The notes under the pieces were generated by a model that was not told where the DNA came from, made no database searches, and was given only the letters and a program-made list of their open reading frames with translations. A DNA stretch of 64,000 nucleotides from Balanoglossus misakiensis (Eukaryota; Hemichordata), in contig CM082590.2 of assembly GCA_040954595.2 (NCBI GenBank), positions 3,038,001 through 3,102,000 on the forward strand. The letters are read 5' to 3'. Of this stretch, positions 1 through 12,903 are shown piece after piece (the stretch's first letter is position 1; each line of letters begins with the position of its first letter). Made by a program: the position numbers and the translations under genes.

Positions 1-201
1 AGAATACCCTGAACTACGTTTTCGCCGTTTAGGCTAAAGACTGGATTTCTGCCTGGCCTTGGCGCGATTTCGACCGACCGCCATGTTGACCTCCCGCGAA
101 GTGAAAAACTACGCATATTGCGGTTGCGTCACAATGTCAACACACACATGTGCTTCAGTCAATGACCTGGTCACGTACGTTCATGACCCTGGATCACAAC
201 A
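1..201. other. 5' flank / leader of the P2X7-like gene
   Basis: No coding feature is supported here. Two upstream ATGs (near 83 and 134) share a frame that would run into the first exon junction and stop early in exon 2, so they look like upstream ORFs rather than the main start. If the gene belongs to a larger transposon, that element's left end lies outside the window. Confidence 0.4.
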
Positions 202-1197
202 ATGGAATGCGAGGTAAGTACATATACGAATACTTATAGAATTCTGTAAACTAGAGAAAATTAGTAGAGAATGTTTTTTTATGAATGACATTGACATTGA
301 CAATGATAAAGAAGGTAAACTTTACGATGTCAGATGGAGATGCCGGTGATTTACCGTACATCGCGACGTTCATTTGTTTGTTTTGATTCTTGTTTTCACG
401 TTCCGGGATTTATCTAAATTTTCGCTGAGTATTTACGGTTTCTTTAGACCGCTTTCTTGTTCCACGGTGCACTGATTTCTATTTCAAATATGACGTGATC
501 ACCAGTTGTAAACTCCTAACGAAAATACACGTAAGCATAAGTACGAGTAGACGCCGGGTTGCACTGGGGTTGCACTACGGTGACATCGACAGCTGGCAGC
601 TAGCTGTAGATGCCGTAATGTACATGAACTAGACCGGATGCCGATCGGCCCCTATCGAGTACTCATTATCATCTGCTCACGCGCTAATGAACAGGGGGAT
701 TATTATTATGAATAGAGCAAGTGCATGCACTTGCACCGGGGAAAAATATGCATAGAATATTTCGAATTAAAAGTTTGCGAGTCATGCAAACCAAGTGATA
801 ATAAATAGAACCAAGCAGTGGGCTTGAATTTGAATGGCATGCATTTACAGGGGATATGCACCATGCCCCATCCCTGTCCAGAAGAAACACAAACTTATTG
901 ATTTTCTTAGGGGAGAGATGTTACTGTTTGGGTTAGTGAGCAAATTTGATTATTTTGGTAGAGGGCAATCATTGTACACGTCTGGATTTTACATGCATAT
1001 GAATAATGGATTTATGTTCACAAATTTCACCTAATTCATGAAATTGCATGATTTGCAATATAACTGCAATGTACAAAATTATTTATTACAATTTTTCAAT
1101 TTAAAATCTTATTTTTTTCCAGACAAGTGAAATAGATAACGCAGAAAGAGAATCCAGCCCAAGTACAAATGAAAGAGGTAGAGGACAACGTGGTAGA

Positions 1198-1352
1198 AGT
1201 CGAGGCCGTGGTAGGGGTAGAGGTCGAGGTGGTGAGACTGAGAGAGGAGGAAGTGTTGCAGCTCGGGGGAGTACAAGTCGAGCCGTGGTAGGGGTAGAGG
1301 TCGAGGTGGTGAGACTGAGAGAGGAGGAAGTGTTGCAGCTCGGGGGAGAACA
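1198..1352 (+). repeat. 78-bp tandem duplication inside exon 2, second copy 77 bp
   Basis: Copy 1 starts at 1198 and copy 2 at 1276. They are nearly identical over an Arg/Gly-coding stretch. Copy 2 lacks one G near 1282 (GTCGAGGCCG against GTCGAGCCG), which moves the reading frame. Seventy-eight is a multiple of 3, so the duplication alone would be neutral; the missing base is what breaks the gene. Confidence 0.9.
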
Positions 1353-2571
1353 AGCCGACGACGTGGAAGGGGTAGGAGGGGTGCAACATCCGTATCTGTT
1401 GGAGATGCTGTTGCCCAACTACAACAAAGGAGACAAAGAATGGAGGTAACTTTAAAAACATACATTTATTTCATACATATATAAATAAAACAAAACAATA
1501 AAAATAGTGCTGTTTGTATCATTCAATGAAATTGTTAACAATCTGTCCACAGGCTGCTGTTGAACACATGAAAAACGATGAACTGCAAAGAATGGTGATA
1601 CAAATGGTTGATTGGCAGCCTGGTTTGATGTTTAATCTCATATTCCCAGTAACACTAGAACAGCAGGGATACCACCCACCCTCAGCAACTCAATCACCTG
1701 ACTGGTGCATTTGCAGTCACTGTCAGCAGATGCCAACAGAAATGGAGAAAATGTGCTGCGATAAACAGCCACAAAACTGCATCTCAAGATCACCGGTAAG
1801 TCAAGTAAGCTTTTGGATTTTAACTTGTACATGAATATAATTCTACAAGGACTCACTACTAAACCACTATGAACTGAAAATTTGAACTCTAAGTTAAATT
1901 GAACACATTCAGTTCCACTAACCTGGCTACAGTCAAACTGTACTTCCTGTAACATTTTTGCAAAGTATATCCACAATGGTTTGCATATAGCAAAGCAAAG
2001 CTGGTTGTTTGTGTGTTTTTGTCAGAAGTTTTAGAGCCACAATATCATAACGTAGGGAGATAATCCAATGCAAACAGTTTGACCTGAAGGGTTGTGAAAA
2101 GAGTGCATGTGTTGAGGACGGAACTTTGGAAGAACAGGTCACAAACTCAAAGTATACAGAAATATGTATTTGTAACACGATACAGGAATTTATAATTTGT
2201 GCATTATGCATATATTGAGACGTCTAGTGTTAGATTCTGCATATACCAATACAGAGGTCAGATAAACATTGAAATTTAAAGAGACACTGGAAACACACCA
2301 CTATTATTCAAAACCTGAGATTGCTTTCTGAAGTCAAGAAAACAATGATATAAAAATTCCCTTTGGAAGTTGGTGTTGACATCAACACAACTAAATATAT
2401 ATATAAAAAAAATTCTGTGAAGTACTGGTGGCCAGTGCAGCTTCATTGTCACATTTGGCATGGCAGTGTAAGGAAATCGTCGAGTAGTGTGCTATAGAAA
2501 ACATCTTTGTTGACAAATTTACAAAATCTTCAGAACAAAACATCAATACAAACTGATTATTCTAAAGTTAA

Positions 2572-2914
2572 AGGGACAAAGTCTCTCTCTCGCTGCCCTT
2601 TTTCCATTAATTATGTTTGATACAAGACACTATTTATGTTAATTTACATGTGGATATGAATCAACGCTCAACCACACACACCTTCCATCCCACTTGTATC
2701 ATGCGAAGTAAAAACTTGCCCAGAATGAATAAATGGTAGAGACCGTTTATTTATTTTGGTGAGTTTTTCACTCTTGTGTCTACAAGCAGGAATGGGAGGT
2801 GTGTTTGGTCGAATGTTGATTCACTATATATCCACATGTAGAATAACATGAACAATGTCTTGTATCAAGCAAAATCACTGGAAAAGGGCAGTGAGAGAGA
2901 GAGACTTCGTCCCT
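2572..2914. mobile_element. Palindromic MITE with TTAA target duplication (copy 1)
   Basis: A 343-bp element made of two inverted arms of about 165 bp. It begins AGGGACAAAGTCTCTC and ends with the inverted counterpart, and is bordered by TTAA at 2568-2571 and 2915-2918. It has no coding capacity. It sits in intron 3 of the ballast-domain gene. The same family occurs at 18331-18661, and its right arm recurs at 16385-16570. TTAA duplication is typical of piggyBac and Kolobok transposons. Confidence 0.85.
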
Positions 2915-3536
2915 TTAAAAATGTTACATTTTGGTAAATGACAACAGCATGCCATCTATGTCACTGTCAGTAATAAAACTTCAGTGATTACAATATGAGT
3001 TGAAAGTCTTGTAAATATTTCATTAAATTTGCTTGTGGTTTACACTTTATGTGAATGAATGTAAATGTGGACAAAAAACTACTGTAATCTTGAAGGAACA
3101 AATCCAGTGTTGCGGGCAAATGGGTCAGGAAATCGGTCCTGGATCTTCCAGACACAGCAACTATAGAGAGGTTTGACTGTAGGCTCTTCCTTTTTTTTTA
3201 CATATTATGAACCTAACTTTTGTTATCTTTCTGTCACCAGGATTTCAATGTGCTTGTGCTCAATGAGGCTGTGTTGGCCTTGGCTAGGACCTACAGGCGA
3301 GAAATCTTTGCTACTGATGATGATGATGACAATAACACAGATAACCGACATGCTGCCTATAGGCAGTATGTCATGTGGCAGTATGGTCGTTTAGGTGCAG
3401 GAAACCGTGTGGTCATTCCCAGTTGCTGTGTCTGGGAGATCCGGGACCGATTTCCTGACCCATTCGCCCGCTACACTGGATTTGTTCCTTCAAGATTACA
3501 ATAGTTTTTTTTGTCTACATGTATTTACATATGGAA

Positions 3537-6500
3537 TCATTCAGGCAATTCTCTGGTTCGTCTCGATATTTTTTCTTTTACTAGATCAGTTGTTGGTGGT
3601 GGTGGTATTTGAGCCAGATGCATGGATATTCTCCTAGGATCTGTAGTTTCTAGTTCTCTCTTTTTCTTCATTCCTTCTCTATCTTGAAGTCTCTTCTGCA
3701 GAATATCTTTTATCAGTGGCTTGATGTAGGGATAGGACTTGGCTTCTTTTACTGGAGCGGCGGACCATCTGTTGCTCTTTTTGTTGAATTTTCTGTGGTA
3801 CCTTTGATTGAAACGCAGTGATCAAAAACTTAGTTTGTGCAATCATTTTTACTTCACTTACTGTATTGTTTTTATATGCAACAATACCACATGCTGTATG
3901 CATGCATTTCTTTTTTACCACGATTTTACACCTTTCAATTGTTATTTTGAATTTTGTTTTTAAACTGCTTGTCTTTCACAGAATGACATTTTGTTTTCTG
4001 CAAAAGCTACATTTTAAAAGTGATTACTGTGGTTATATTAAATGTGTTTTGGCATTCATTTACATTTGAAGATTCTGCAATAAAGTGTTGTTTGGACTCA
4101 CATTTCTTGACCATCTTTAGTTTTCCTTGTTTCCCTTTCTAGGTGCGCATTGTGGTCTAAGGCGGCCAAGATATTTCTGGCCCTGTATGCTGGTGGTGAG
4201 TAAGCATACCTCTTGGAAGCGTACATTAGAATGTGTTGTTGGAAAGATTCCAATTCAGCCGTCGATCTGCAGAAGAACAGATAATAAAACTTCTGTTCAG
4301 TCTATTTGTCTTCAAATTGGGTAAGACTGCTGTCAAAGGCAACCAAGTTCATGGCCACAAAAGCCTGTATATGAGACTTACATAAATAAGTATTTGTTGT
4401 CATACTACACAATTTGGGTCATGATACCATCTACAGTGACAAAAAAATATTTTACAACCTATAAAACAAGGATTTTGTTTAGTGACCCTTTTACTTTTAA
4501 ATGTCAACTACCGGTAACTCATTTCCAAGCTAATATTGACAGGTTTCTCGCAAAAATTAGCATTGATTTTTGCAACAAAATGCCACAGGAAATGCCAGAG
4601 TATGTATGGCCCTATTTATTGGTGTCTTTTGGCCAAATGACCAATTTTGTTACCTGAAATTCAGAAGATAGTGGATCTTCTTTAGGAATGCTTTGTCAAA
4701 CACGACATTTCTCAATGCCAAATGGGCTGCACCGTTTTTCTTTAAGTAGTTCCTTTCAGCGTCCCCAGTATCAGCAAGTGGTCCATGGTCGCATTCCATG
4801 GCATTGCTGTTGCCATAGTTCACATGCCATGTGTGTTCATCTACCACGTGATGTATAACACCACCCCAAATCTCCTGCACAACAACATACAGTCTCTATA
4901 TCACGATTTTTGATTATATCAGTAAAGTTTACAATCCCATAAATCACTATTGCAATAACATGAACTATGACATGTTCAATGCACAGCAAAACAGCAGCAA
5001 CCAATCCAATTGAATGTTAAAACATGTCTCAATATTTATTATCAAATATTAATTTTTAAGATTACCCTAAGAAGTCTCTATAGTATCACACATTTTAACA
5101 TCTAGGCTAGCTGATGATAAGTAATACTTACCAGAAACTTGTCCATATCTGATGCTTTTTGACAACAATACCAAAAGTGGTTCACAATGTGGGTCACCCA
5201 TTTCAGCAGTGGTTTGCACTCTTTGTTTTGTGCAGCCTTAAAAAAACACAGAATACACTCATGATTGTGATGTCCGGGGAGGGGTTATTGACAGTCGACA
5301 ACGACGGAGTTCCACAGAAGTGATGTTTATTGAATGACAACCACGCGGGAACTAACAGTTACAGGAAATCACGTATACAGACCATGTGACAATCACGTGA
5401 TCATGACAATACTATCACATCTCCTCAACTTTAGAAGAAAACTTGTACTTTAAGTTTACAACTCGCTTTGGAAAGTATGAAATTTGCCAACACTGTCAAA
5501 TTGTAATGCTTTGTGAATGATCATGTTCTAACAAACGAAAACAAACAGAACCTTAACCTTAACAAGAACTTGAGAACTTCATAACTAGGAAAATACAAAT
5601 CTCCAAGAGAAAATTTGCTCTACAGAAACTCATTCCATAATGTTTGTGTACAGTCTTATGTCAATATAATCTATCCTTCTGGCATGCAATAGTCTTTGTG
5701 CCAAGGAGGTTTAGATTTTATTCTTGTTGAGCGTCTCACATCAGTACTATTGGGGTTTACATTTGTCTTAGGTGAATTTGTCACTGGCATTGTTGGAGGA
5801 ACATTTACAATAGTTTCCAACGATGCTGTACCAGTAGGTGAAACAGGACTAGGACATGCTGGTCCAGTTGATTTCTGACTAGAACAGACGGGTTATACTG
5901 GCAAGTTATCCAGGTTGTTATGTGTAGACAAATCATGGATATGGGGGTTACAGGATGGAACACCATTTTGAACCCTTTGAGGTTGTTCATATGTCAAATG
6001 TTTGGAGTTCCATTCAGTGCCCTGGAAGGAAAATTCTGGATATTCCTCAACATATTTCTTTACATGTCCAGTGGACCTTCTTTTTACACCTTTGGAGTTT
6101 TCCAATACTAACGCACCTCCATCTTTCTGGATGACTTTGTATGGTTCTGTCTCGAAATTGGGAGTGAGTTTGTTTTGCCTAAATGCTTGCTGGAGCAAAA
6201 CAGTATCACCTTCCCTGATATCTGAGGAAGTGGCATGTCTCCTGTTGTCGGCATAGAACTTTTGTTTCATTTTCATTCTGTTGTTTCTTTCTCTCATTTT
6301 GATTTGCCAATCAGACTCATTGATTGTTTGGGATGGAATTCTCAGTCTAGGAATTTTGTCCCTAAACTCTCTTCCCATCAGAGCCATAGCAGGAGATATG
6401 CCTGTCACAGTATGGGGTGTATTTCTATATTCAAATAGAAAATGTGTCAAATCTTTGTACCAACTTTTCTTTTGCAATTTAGCAATTCGTACAGACTTCA

Positions 6501-9500
6501 AAATTATTTCATTCAGCCTCTCAACACTTCCATTGCTCTGAGGCCAGTATGGAATGGAATATTCATGATCAATACCTAAGTAATCAAGGAAACCTTCAAA
6601 CTCGGCTGAGGTAAAAGGTGGACCATTGTCTGATTTGACACAGTAAGGCAACCCATGTGTAAGAAACATAGCTTCCATGGCTTTTATGACATGGGCAGCA
6701 TCTGTTTTCTTTAACAAAACTACTTCAGGCCATCTAGAGTATAAATCAGTTACCACTAGTAATTTCTCACCATCACATACATCCAAAAGATCAACTGCTA
6801 AATCGAACCATGGTCCTTCAGGTAACTGTGTGGGTAATAATGGCTCTGGGTTTGGCCTGGCACTGACCAATTGACATGGATGACAGGATCGTATCAGTTT
6901 TTCCACATCCCTGTCCATTCCTGGCCACCAAACTCTGTCACGTAAACGAGCCTTTGTCCTCACAATTCCCTGATGACCCTGGTGTGCAATTTTCAAGATT
7001 TTTCTTTGCAAAACTTGAGGAACAACCAATCTGTTACCACGCATGATCAATCTGCCATACAACCATAATTCGTCTTTCACATGCCAATAGGGTGAAGACT
7101 TCAATTTTGACCAATTTGCAGAGGTAATACACTTTTCAACCAATTGCAAGCTCTGGTCTTTTGCAGATTCTCTCTCAATATCACGTGGGGTGATAGCAGA
7201 TGGCATAGCCTCTAAAACAACACTACATGCAAAATCTTCAGTCTCTCTACAATAGTTGTCAGATGGTTCGTCCACGGGCAATCTACTCAACATGTCCGCA
7301 TAATTATTCTTTCCCTTGATATGGGTGATATGATAATCAAATTGTTGCATATATAACAGCCATCTCTCAATTCTAGCTGAAGGGGGCCTGGAGTTAGGGC
7401 TGAATACTTTCAATAAAGGCTTATGGTCAGTTCTGACCTCAAAATGACTGCCTAGCAGAAACTGCTGAAGTTTCTCACATGCCCATTTAACTCCAAGCGC
7501 CTCTCGCTCAAACTGAGAGTACCTTGACTCAACATGTGTAAGCTTTCTGCTAACATAGTACACTGGTTGATATGAACCATTACTTTGCATTTGTTCAAGG
7601 ATTGCTCCAACACCAACGGGCGATGCATCAGAAGTGACTCGAGTTTTAGCACCCTGCTTGAAATAAGCCATGAATGGACTTGTGGTCAATTTATGTTTGA
7701 TGAGATTGAATACTTTCTCATGCTTGGGAAGCCATTTCCACTTTGCATCTTTGCGAGTCAAATCCCACAGTGGGCTTGTCACTGTTGCAAATTTATCGAC
7801 ATATTTTGAGCAAAATTGAGCCAGCCCCAAGAAACTTCTCAATTCTGATTTGTCAGTTGGCGTTCGAGCTTTTACAATAGCTTTGACCTTCTCATCAGTG
7901 AGTTTCATACCCTGGGCCGTCATCAAGTGACCCATGAATATCATACTGTCTCCTAGCTTACATTTTGTAAAGTTCAGCGTTAAACCATGCTCACTAAAAC
8001 GCTTGATCACTTTCCCAACTCTGGCATGCAGCTGCTCATAATTTTCAGCTACTACTCTAATATCATCATGCATGTTGTGGGCACCCTCACAGCCCTTCAA
8101 AACCTGGCTAATTAGATTTTGAAACTTTTCAGTCGCCATGTTCACACCAAAAACTAAACGCTTGTAGCGATACAAAGAGTTGGGCCCTGAAAAGGTTGTA
8201 ATATCCCTGCTCTTTTCATCGAGCTCAATTTGATGGAAAGCCATATTCATATCAAGCTTGCAAAATACCTTGGCCCCTGAAATTTCCTCTAGCGTTTCAT
8301 CCATGGTGGGAACAGGGTGTCTTTCCCTAACAATGGCTTGATTTGCTTTTCTCATGTCCAGACATAGTCTGATATCCCCATCAGGCTTTTGTACTGTTAC
8401 AAGGGGGTTGACCCAAGAGGTCGGACCCGAAACCTTCTCTATTACTCCCAGCTTTTGAAGCTCGTTGAGTTTTTTCAACAACTTTAGCACGGCGGTTGAA
8501 AGGAATTCGCCGGTACTGGGCTATGGGTTTGACACTCTCATCAATATGCAAATGGAGCTTGTAGCCCTTTAACTTACCCAACCCATTAAATACCTCAGGA
8601 TATTTCCTCCGCAATTCTGCAAGAATTGGCGAAGAATTATCAGCAGATATTGAATTTATCGTGTACAGATTCACATTTCCAACTCTCAACATATCTAAAT
8701 TCTCAGAAGTACTCCGACTCAACAAAATCGGTTGATCAGCCTTGATCACTATAAAATCAGCAATACATTTCTTTTTAGTAGGCGCTTCAACATGTAAGGC
8801 ACATTTACCCAATATATCTAAAGGTTTACTAGAACCATAGGTAAACACTTTATTGTTACAATTTCGAACTTTTACACCACGCTTTTCAGCAAGTCTGCGA
8901 AATTGTCTTTCACCAATGAGATTACATGTAGCACCACTGTCGATGATAACCGGCACGTGTTGATTCTCGATCTGAATACCTGTATCAGTGAGGTCCTTCC
9001 CACTGGAAGCACGGAAAGCAGCATTGAAAGCATAGTACGCTTTCTCCTCGTCAGTCTCGACGTCTGCATGGCCACCATCGGCGTTTGCATCAGTAGTCGT
9101 CTGAGCTACCTTGTGTGTACCGCGACCATCACCACGCGTACGGCCACGTCCACGTGCGCTGCGGTTACCACCACTGCCTCGACTGTTGCCATTTTCACTG
9201 TCTTTAGACGGACAGTCTTCCCACTTAGCACGACAGTCTGCAGCTCTGTGTCCCGGTTTTTGACATCGGAAACACCGGTCGGATTTTTGTTCGGCATTGC
9301 GAGAACTACCACTTGTACTGGCGCGACATTCACGTTGCATGTGACCTTTCCTTCCACAACGGAAACAGGCTAAGTCCGCCATTTTGTTTTTGGCGCGCGT
9401 ACGTTTACCGCCAATATTGACTGCATTTGCACTCACAGCTTGAGTACCAGACACCAAAACTAGTGCATCTTTGTCGTGATACGACCGTATGATTTGTAGT

Positions 9501-12500
9501 AGTTTGGTAGTGTCCAAATTCTTTTCACGATACAGCTTGCTTTTTAGCACCTTGTCGCTGATGTAGAGCAAGACACGATCTCTTATCTGGTTGTCTTTTT
9601 CCGTCTCGGGAAAATCACAGTCTTTCAGTAGGTTCTTGAGACGTATTACGTAGCTGTCGACCGTCTCCCCGGACGTGGGAGTTGCGCTGTAAAACTTCTG
9701 TCTCGCCATAGGAACGTTTTTCTGCAGTTGAAAGTGTTTATCCAAACATGCTATCAACGTTGCGCAGTTTGTGACGTCACCAGTTTCATCTTCAGATTTA
9801 GTGCTAACAATGTCTCTGATGCCCGCTCCAGCCATGTGCAAAAGTAAGGCACGCTTCTGCGCATTATTTGAAACACCAGAAGCTGCTACGAACAGTTCAA
9901 ATTCCTGAAGCCAACGCTCCCACCTTTGCTGAAGAGCCTCCGGTTCGCCTTCACAGTCGAATCCCGCCACTCCTGGCAGTCCGGACAGCGTTACGGGTGT
10001 AGACATTTTCATGCACTCAAATCACGGCTAAAAAGTCACCAAATCTCGTAAAGGTTGCTTGCGTATGTTCTTCGATAGTTAATTTAGACAACTAAATCCT
10101 CGTCGCCATTTATGTGATGTCCGGGGAGGGGTTATTGACAGTCGACAACGACGGAGTTCCACAGAAGTGATGTTTATTGAATGACAACCACGCGGGAACT
10201 AACAGTTACAGGAAATCACGTATACAGACCATGTGACAATCACGTGATCATGACAATACTATCACAATGATCTGATATAAACTGATGGTTCATAACTATT
10301 CACCATAGACCTGAACTTGTTTGTGACATTTACTGATGCAAATAACAACTGCACAATTTGAATATTGCCATAACTATTTTCAAAGGTAGTTTGACACCCA
10401 TCCCACCCAAAATGATAGAAGGATCAGTTAGTAACATTCTATACCCTTACATTTTTATGTGTCAGTGTCACACATATTTAGAAGATAAATGAAAACTGAA
10501 TACAAGAATAAAAGTTTGTCTAACCTTTATGATCTTCTTTGACAAGTTCTTGGCAGCATGCCAAATGTCATGAGAATGTTTTATGTCTGGGTGATCGTCT
10601 CCTATAAGAGTGGGTAAATGTGATTACAAATGGAGCTTCAAAATGACAGTGTTATGATTGCCAAATACATTATCTCAGAAAAACAAAATCAACATTGACC
10701 TGTATAACAGCTTTGCTTTTGGCATTTCAAAGCAACATATAACCCAAGTTAAGATGGGTCCCTAGGATCTTTTTGCTCGTTGCTATGGGCCTTTATAGGA
10801 CACTACACTCAATTTTGATCGAAACCGTTATGAACGTCCGACAAGGGGCTTGTAACTAGTTAAAAATACGCACGATTGTGTGCACACACCCTGTCCGAGT
10901 ATGGTTACGGCAGCTACCGCCCGGCCATAGGCCGCCACGCTAATACGGCAAAGCAGCAGTCACCGATAGCGTGCGCGTCCTGTAACCACAGTAACTGGAT
11001 CGAACGCTAAAAATCCAATGTTTTGTACACAGAGATTTTGTACCGTTCACGAAAATCCCTAAGGCTTTTTTCATAGGCGACGTAGGCCAGCCAAATTTGA
11101 CCTGCTTGTTGAGAACGCACTTCCGCATAGTGTGACGGATCGTTTTTTCGGTTTTCGTCGTGCTAAGAAGCGATACCGGTGGAAGAGTGCGTCCAAAAAC
11201 ACCCACAATCGATGACTTTTTCAGGTGTGGTACGGGTATGCTGAAATCGTAGGATACAACGATAATATTCGAAAACAAAATCCGTCACGATCTTCCCTGG
11301 TTCAAGCAACTAATGAATACGTATCAAGTTCGTTTTTGAGGTCACGGAATAAAAAGCCTTAGGCTTTTGAAATTTGACCTAGCTAATTTGCATATCAATG
11401 GCGTCAGGGGGCGCGCGCTCACAATCGTGCAGATTTTCAACTAGTTACCAGCCCCTTGTTAGACTCTGAAAACGGCTTAGTCCAAATCGGGGTGTAATGT
11501 CCTATAAAGGCCCATAGCAACGGGCAAAAAGATCCTAGGGACCCATCTTAAAATCATAAAATTACACTTACTCATCAGAGCTGTAATCTGCATGTGGGCA
11601 TCTGTTACGACTTCTTTGACATTTACACCTTTCTCCTGAAGCTGGTTTAGACTTTTAACAAGGCAGGCCTTTTCCATGTTTGTTGACTTCTTCTCTGTTT
11701 CTCTTTTGTCCATGGTTATTATCGACAGAATTTTCTTGGTGGTTTCCTCCATCACAGTATAGGTGCAATATTGCGCACAAAAACCCGGGGAATCCATTCG
11801 CCCATCACCTGAGACATAATCAAGTAAATATGTCAGTCAAATTATACATAAGTATGCATAAGTGAGAACATTTCCAATTCAATGATTTTACAATGAGTAT
11901 GAAATGATGCAAATGAGGAAGTAAATGCCACCAAATAATAACTATTGTATTCTCTTTTCTAAATCAGCAGAATAGAGTGTGTAAGTATAAACTTTTAGAC
12001 ATAAATTACAAGTGCATTGGCAGACATGTGATGGATAATCAGTGGGGTGAGCCAATCAGATTAGGTGCGTGTCATTAACAATGAAGCTAAAAACTTACCC
12101 AGTAAAACAAGTTCTTGGCCATCAAATGAATCAATGATGTCTTGTTGTTGTCGTATCCAAAATTCATCAAGACATGGTATTAGATAAGCTTTCTGAATTC
12201 TATTGTAAGTATTCTGGGAGCAAATTCTGAGTGACAGAATGCTTGCCAAAAAATTAATTTTGGCATAATTATTACCAGACAATAGAATGGCAGCTGCTGT
12301 GAAGAGATCACCACTATGAAGTCTCCTGTTCAAAATTGGTTGTGAACACCATTCGTACTCAAGGTGACCAGCTGAGCATTCCTGAAAAAAAAAAGTTTAA
12401 AGATTCATGCTTATTTGATCATTTCATGTTGATTTCTCCAAGACACGATAAAACAGATGTTAATACCGATAACTTTGTAATTTCAGTTGACTATTGTTTT

Positions 12501-12869
12501 TTATTATAAACCTAAAGGAACAATGTGCACCCACATAGGATTATAACTAGAGTTTCCTGTTCATCTAAATAATACTGGCATAGTGATTGTCCATACAATG
12601 CACACTACAGTTGGTATAGTTTAACAATAATTGTCAAGAATATACCATATTTAGTTCACACTCACCCACTTTAGATATAAAGCTGAGCCAACAAACTTTG
12701 AAGTAGAGGATATCAATCCACTGCAAGACTTCAATGCACAGACTTGCCTAATAGATTTTTTGCCAAGGGCCAGAAGCTGGTTAAAAAAAAACAGACATGT
12801 TGTAGAGTCACCAAGGAGGCTTTCCCCATCTTCTTCTGTGACAACTCTCTGCAGACCCGGTGATGGTGT

Positions 12870-12903
<34 letters not shown>

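Larger units (their letters stand above)
202..3504 (+). pseudogene. P2X7-type cytoplasmic ballast-domain gene, 4 exons, frameshifted
   Basis: Exons read as 202-213, 1123-1445, 1553-1795 and 3241-3504 (TAG at 3502-3504), all with GT/AG borders in phase 0. The start at 202 has A at -3 and G at +4, but gives only four residues before intron 1. Exon 2 encodes an Arg/Gly-rich low-complexity region. Exons 3-4 encode the recognisable domain: a DWCICSHC motif, then MCCDKQPQNCIS, then a C-terminal IPSCCVWEIRDRFPD block ending in YTGF. That spacing matches the cysteine-rich zinc-binding ballast at the C-terminus of vertebrate P2X7 receptors. No channel domain (two TM segments, ectodomain) is present, so this is the stand-alone domain. 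Exon 2 is 323 nt, not a multiple of 3: one base is missing in the second copy of an internal 78-bp repeat, and the frame then stops early in exon 3. It may be a pseudogene, a polymorphism or an assembly error. An AATAAA at 4079-4084 suits its 3' end. Confidence 0.72.
5266..10266 (-). mobile_element. Complete Ty3/mdg4 (gypsy) LTR retrotransposon, 5001 bp, in an intron
   Basis: Two identical 154-bp LTRs (TGTGAT...ATCACA) bound the element. Direct repeats ATGAT at 5261-5265 and 10267-10271 form a 5-bp target duplication. Order on the minus strand is LTR, tRNA-Ser-type primer site, gag-protease, RT-RNase H-integrase, polypurine tract, LTR. There is no envelope ORF. LTR identity means insertion was recent. 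It lies in the intron between exons 10 and 11 of the transposase-like gene, in the same orientation. Confidence 0.96.

Noticed and set aside
83-213. Longer N-terminus for the ballast gene from an upstream ATG
   Set aside because: That frame enters exon 2 in phase 2 and meets a TAG within five codons; only phase 0 keeps exon 2 open.
1096-1465. Minus-strand Pro/Ser/Thr-rich open frames
   Set aside because: They are antisense to the Arg/Gly-rich exon 2 of the ballast gene.
8903-9373. Plus-strand 156-aa open frame opposite gag
   Set aside because: It is the complement of the zinc-knuckle and protease region; composition is that of a shadow frame.
10940-11278. 112-aa minus-strand open frame inside the 795-bp MITE
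   Set aside because: No similarity to a transposase, and it spans the inner part of a non-autonomous element.
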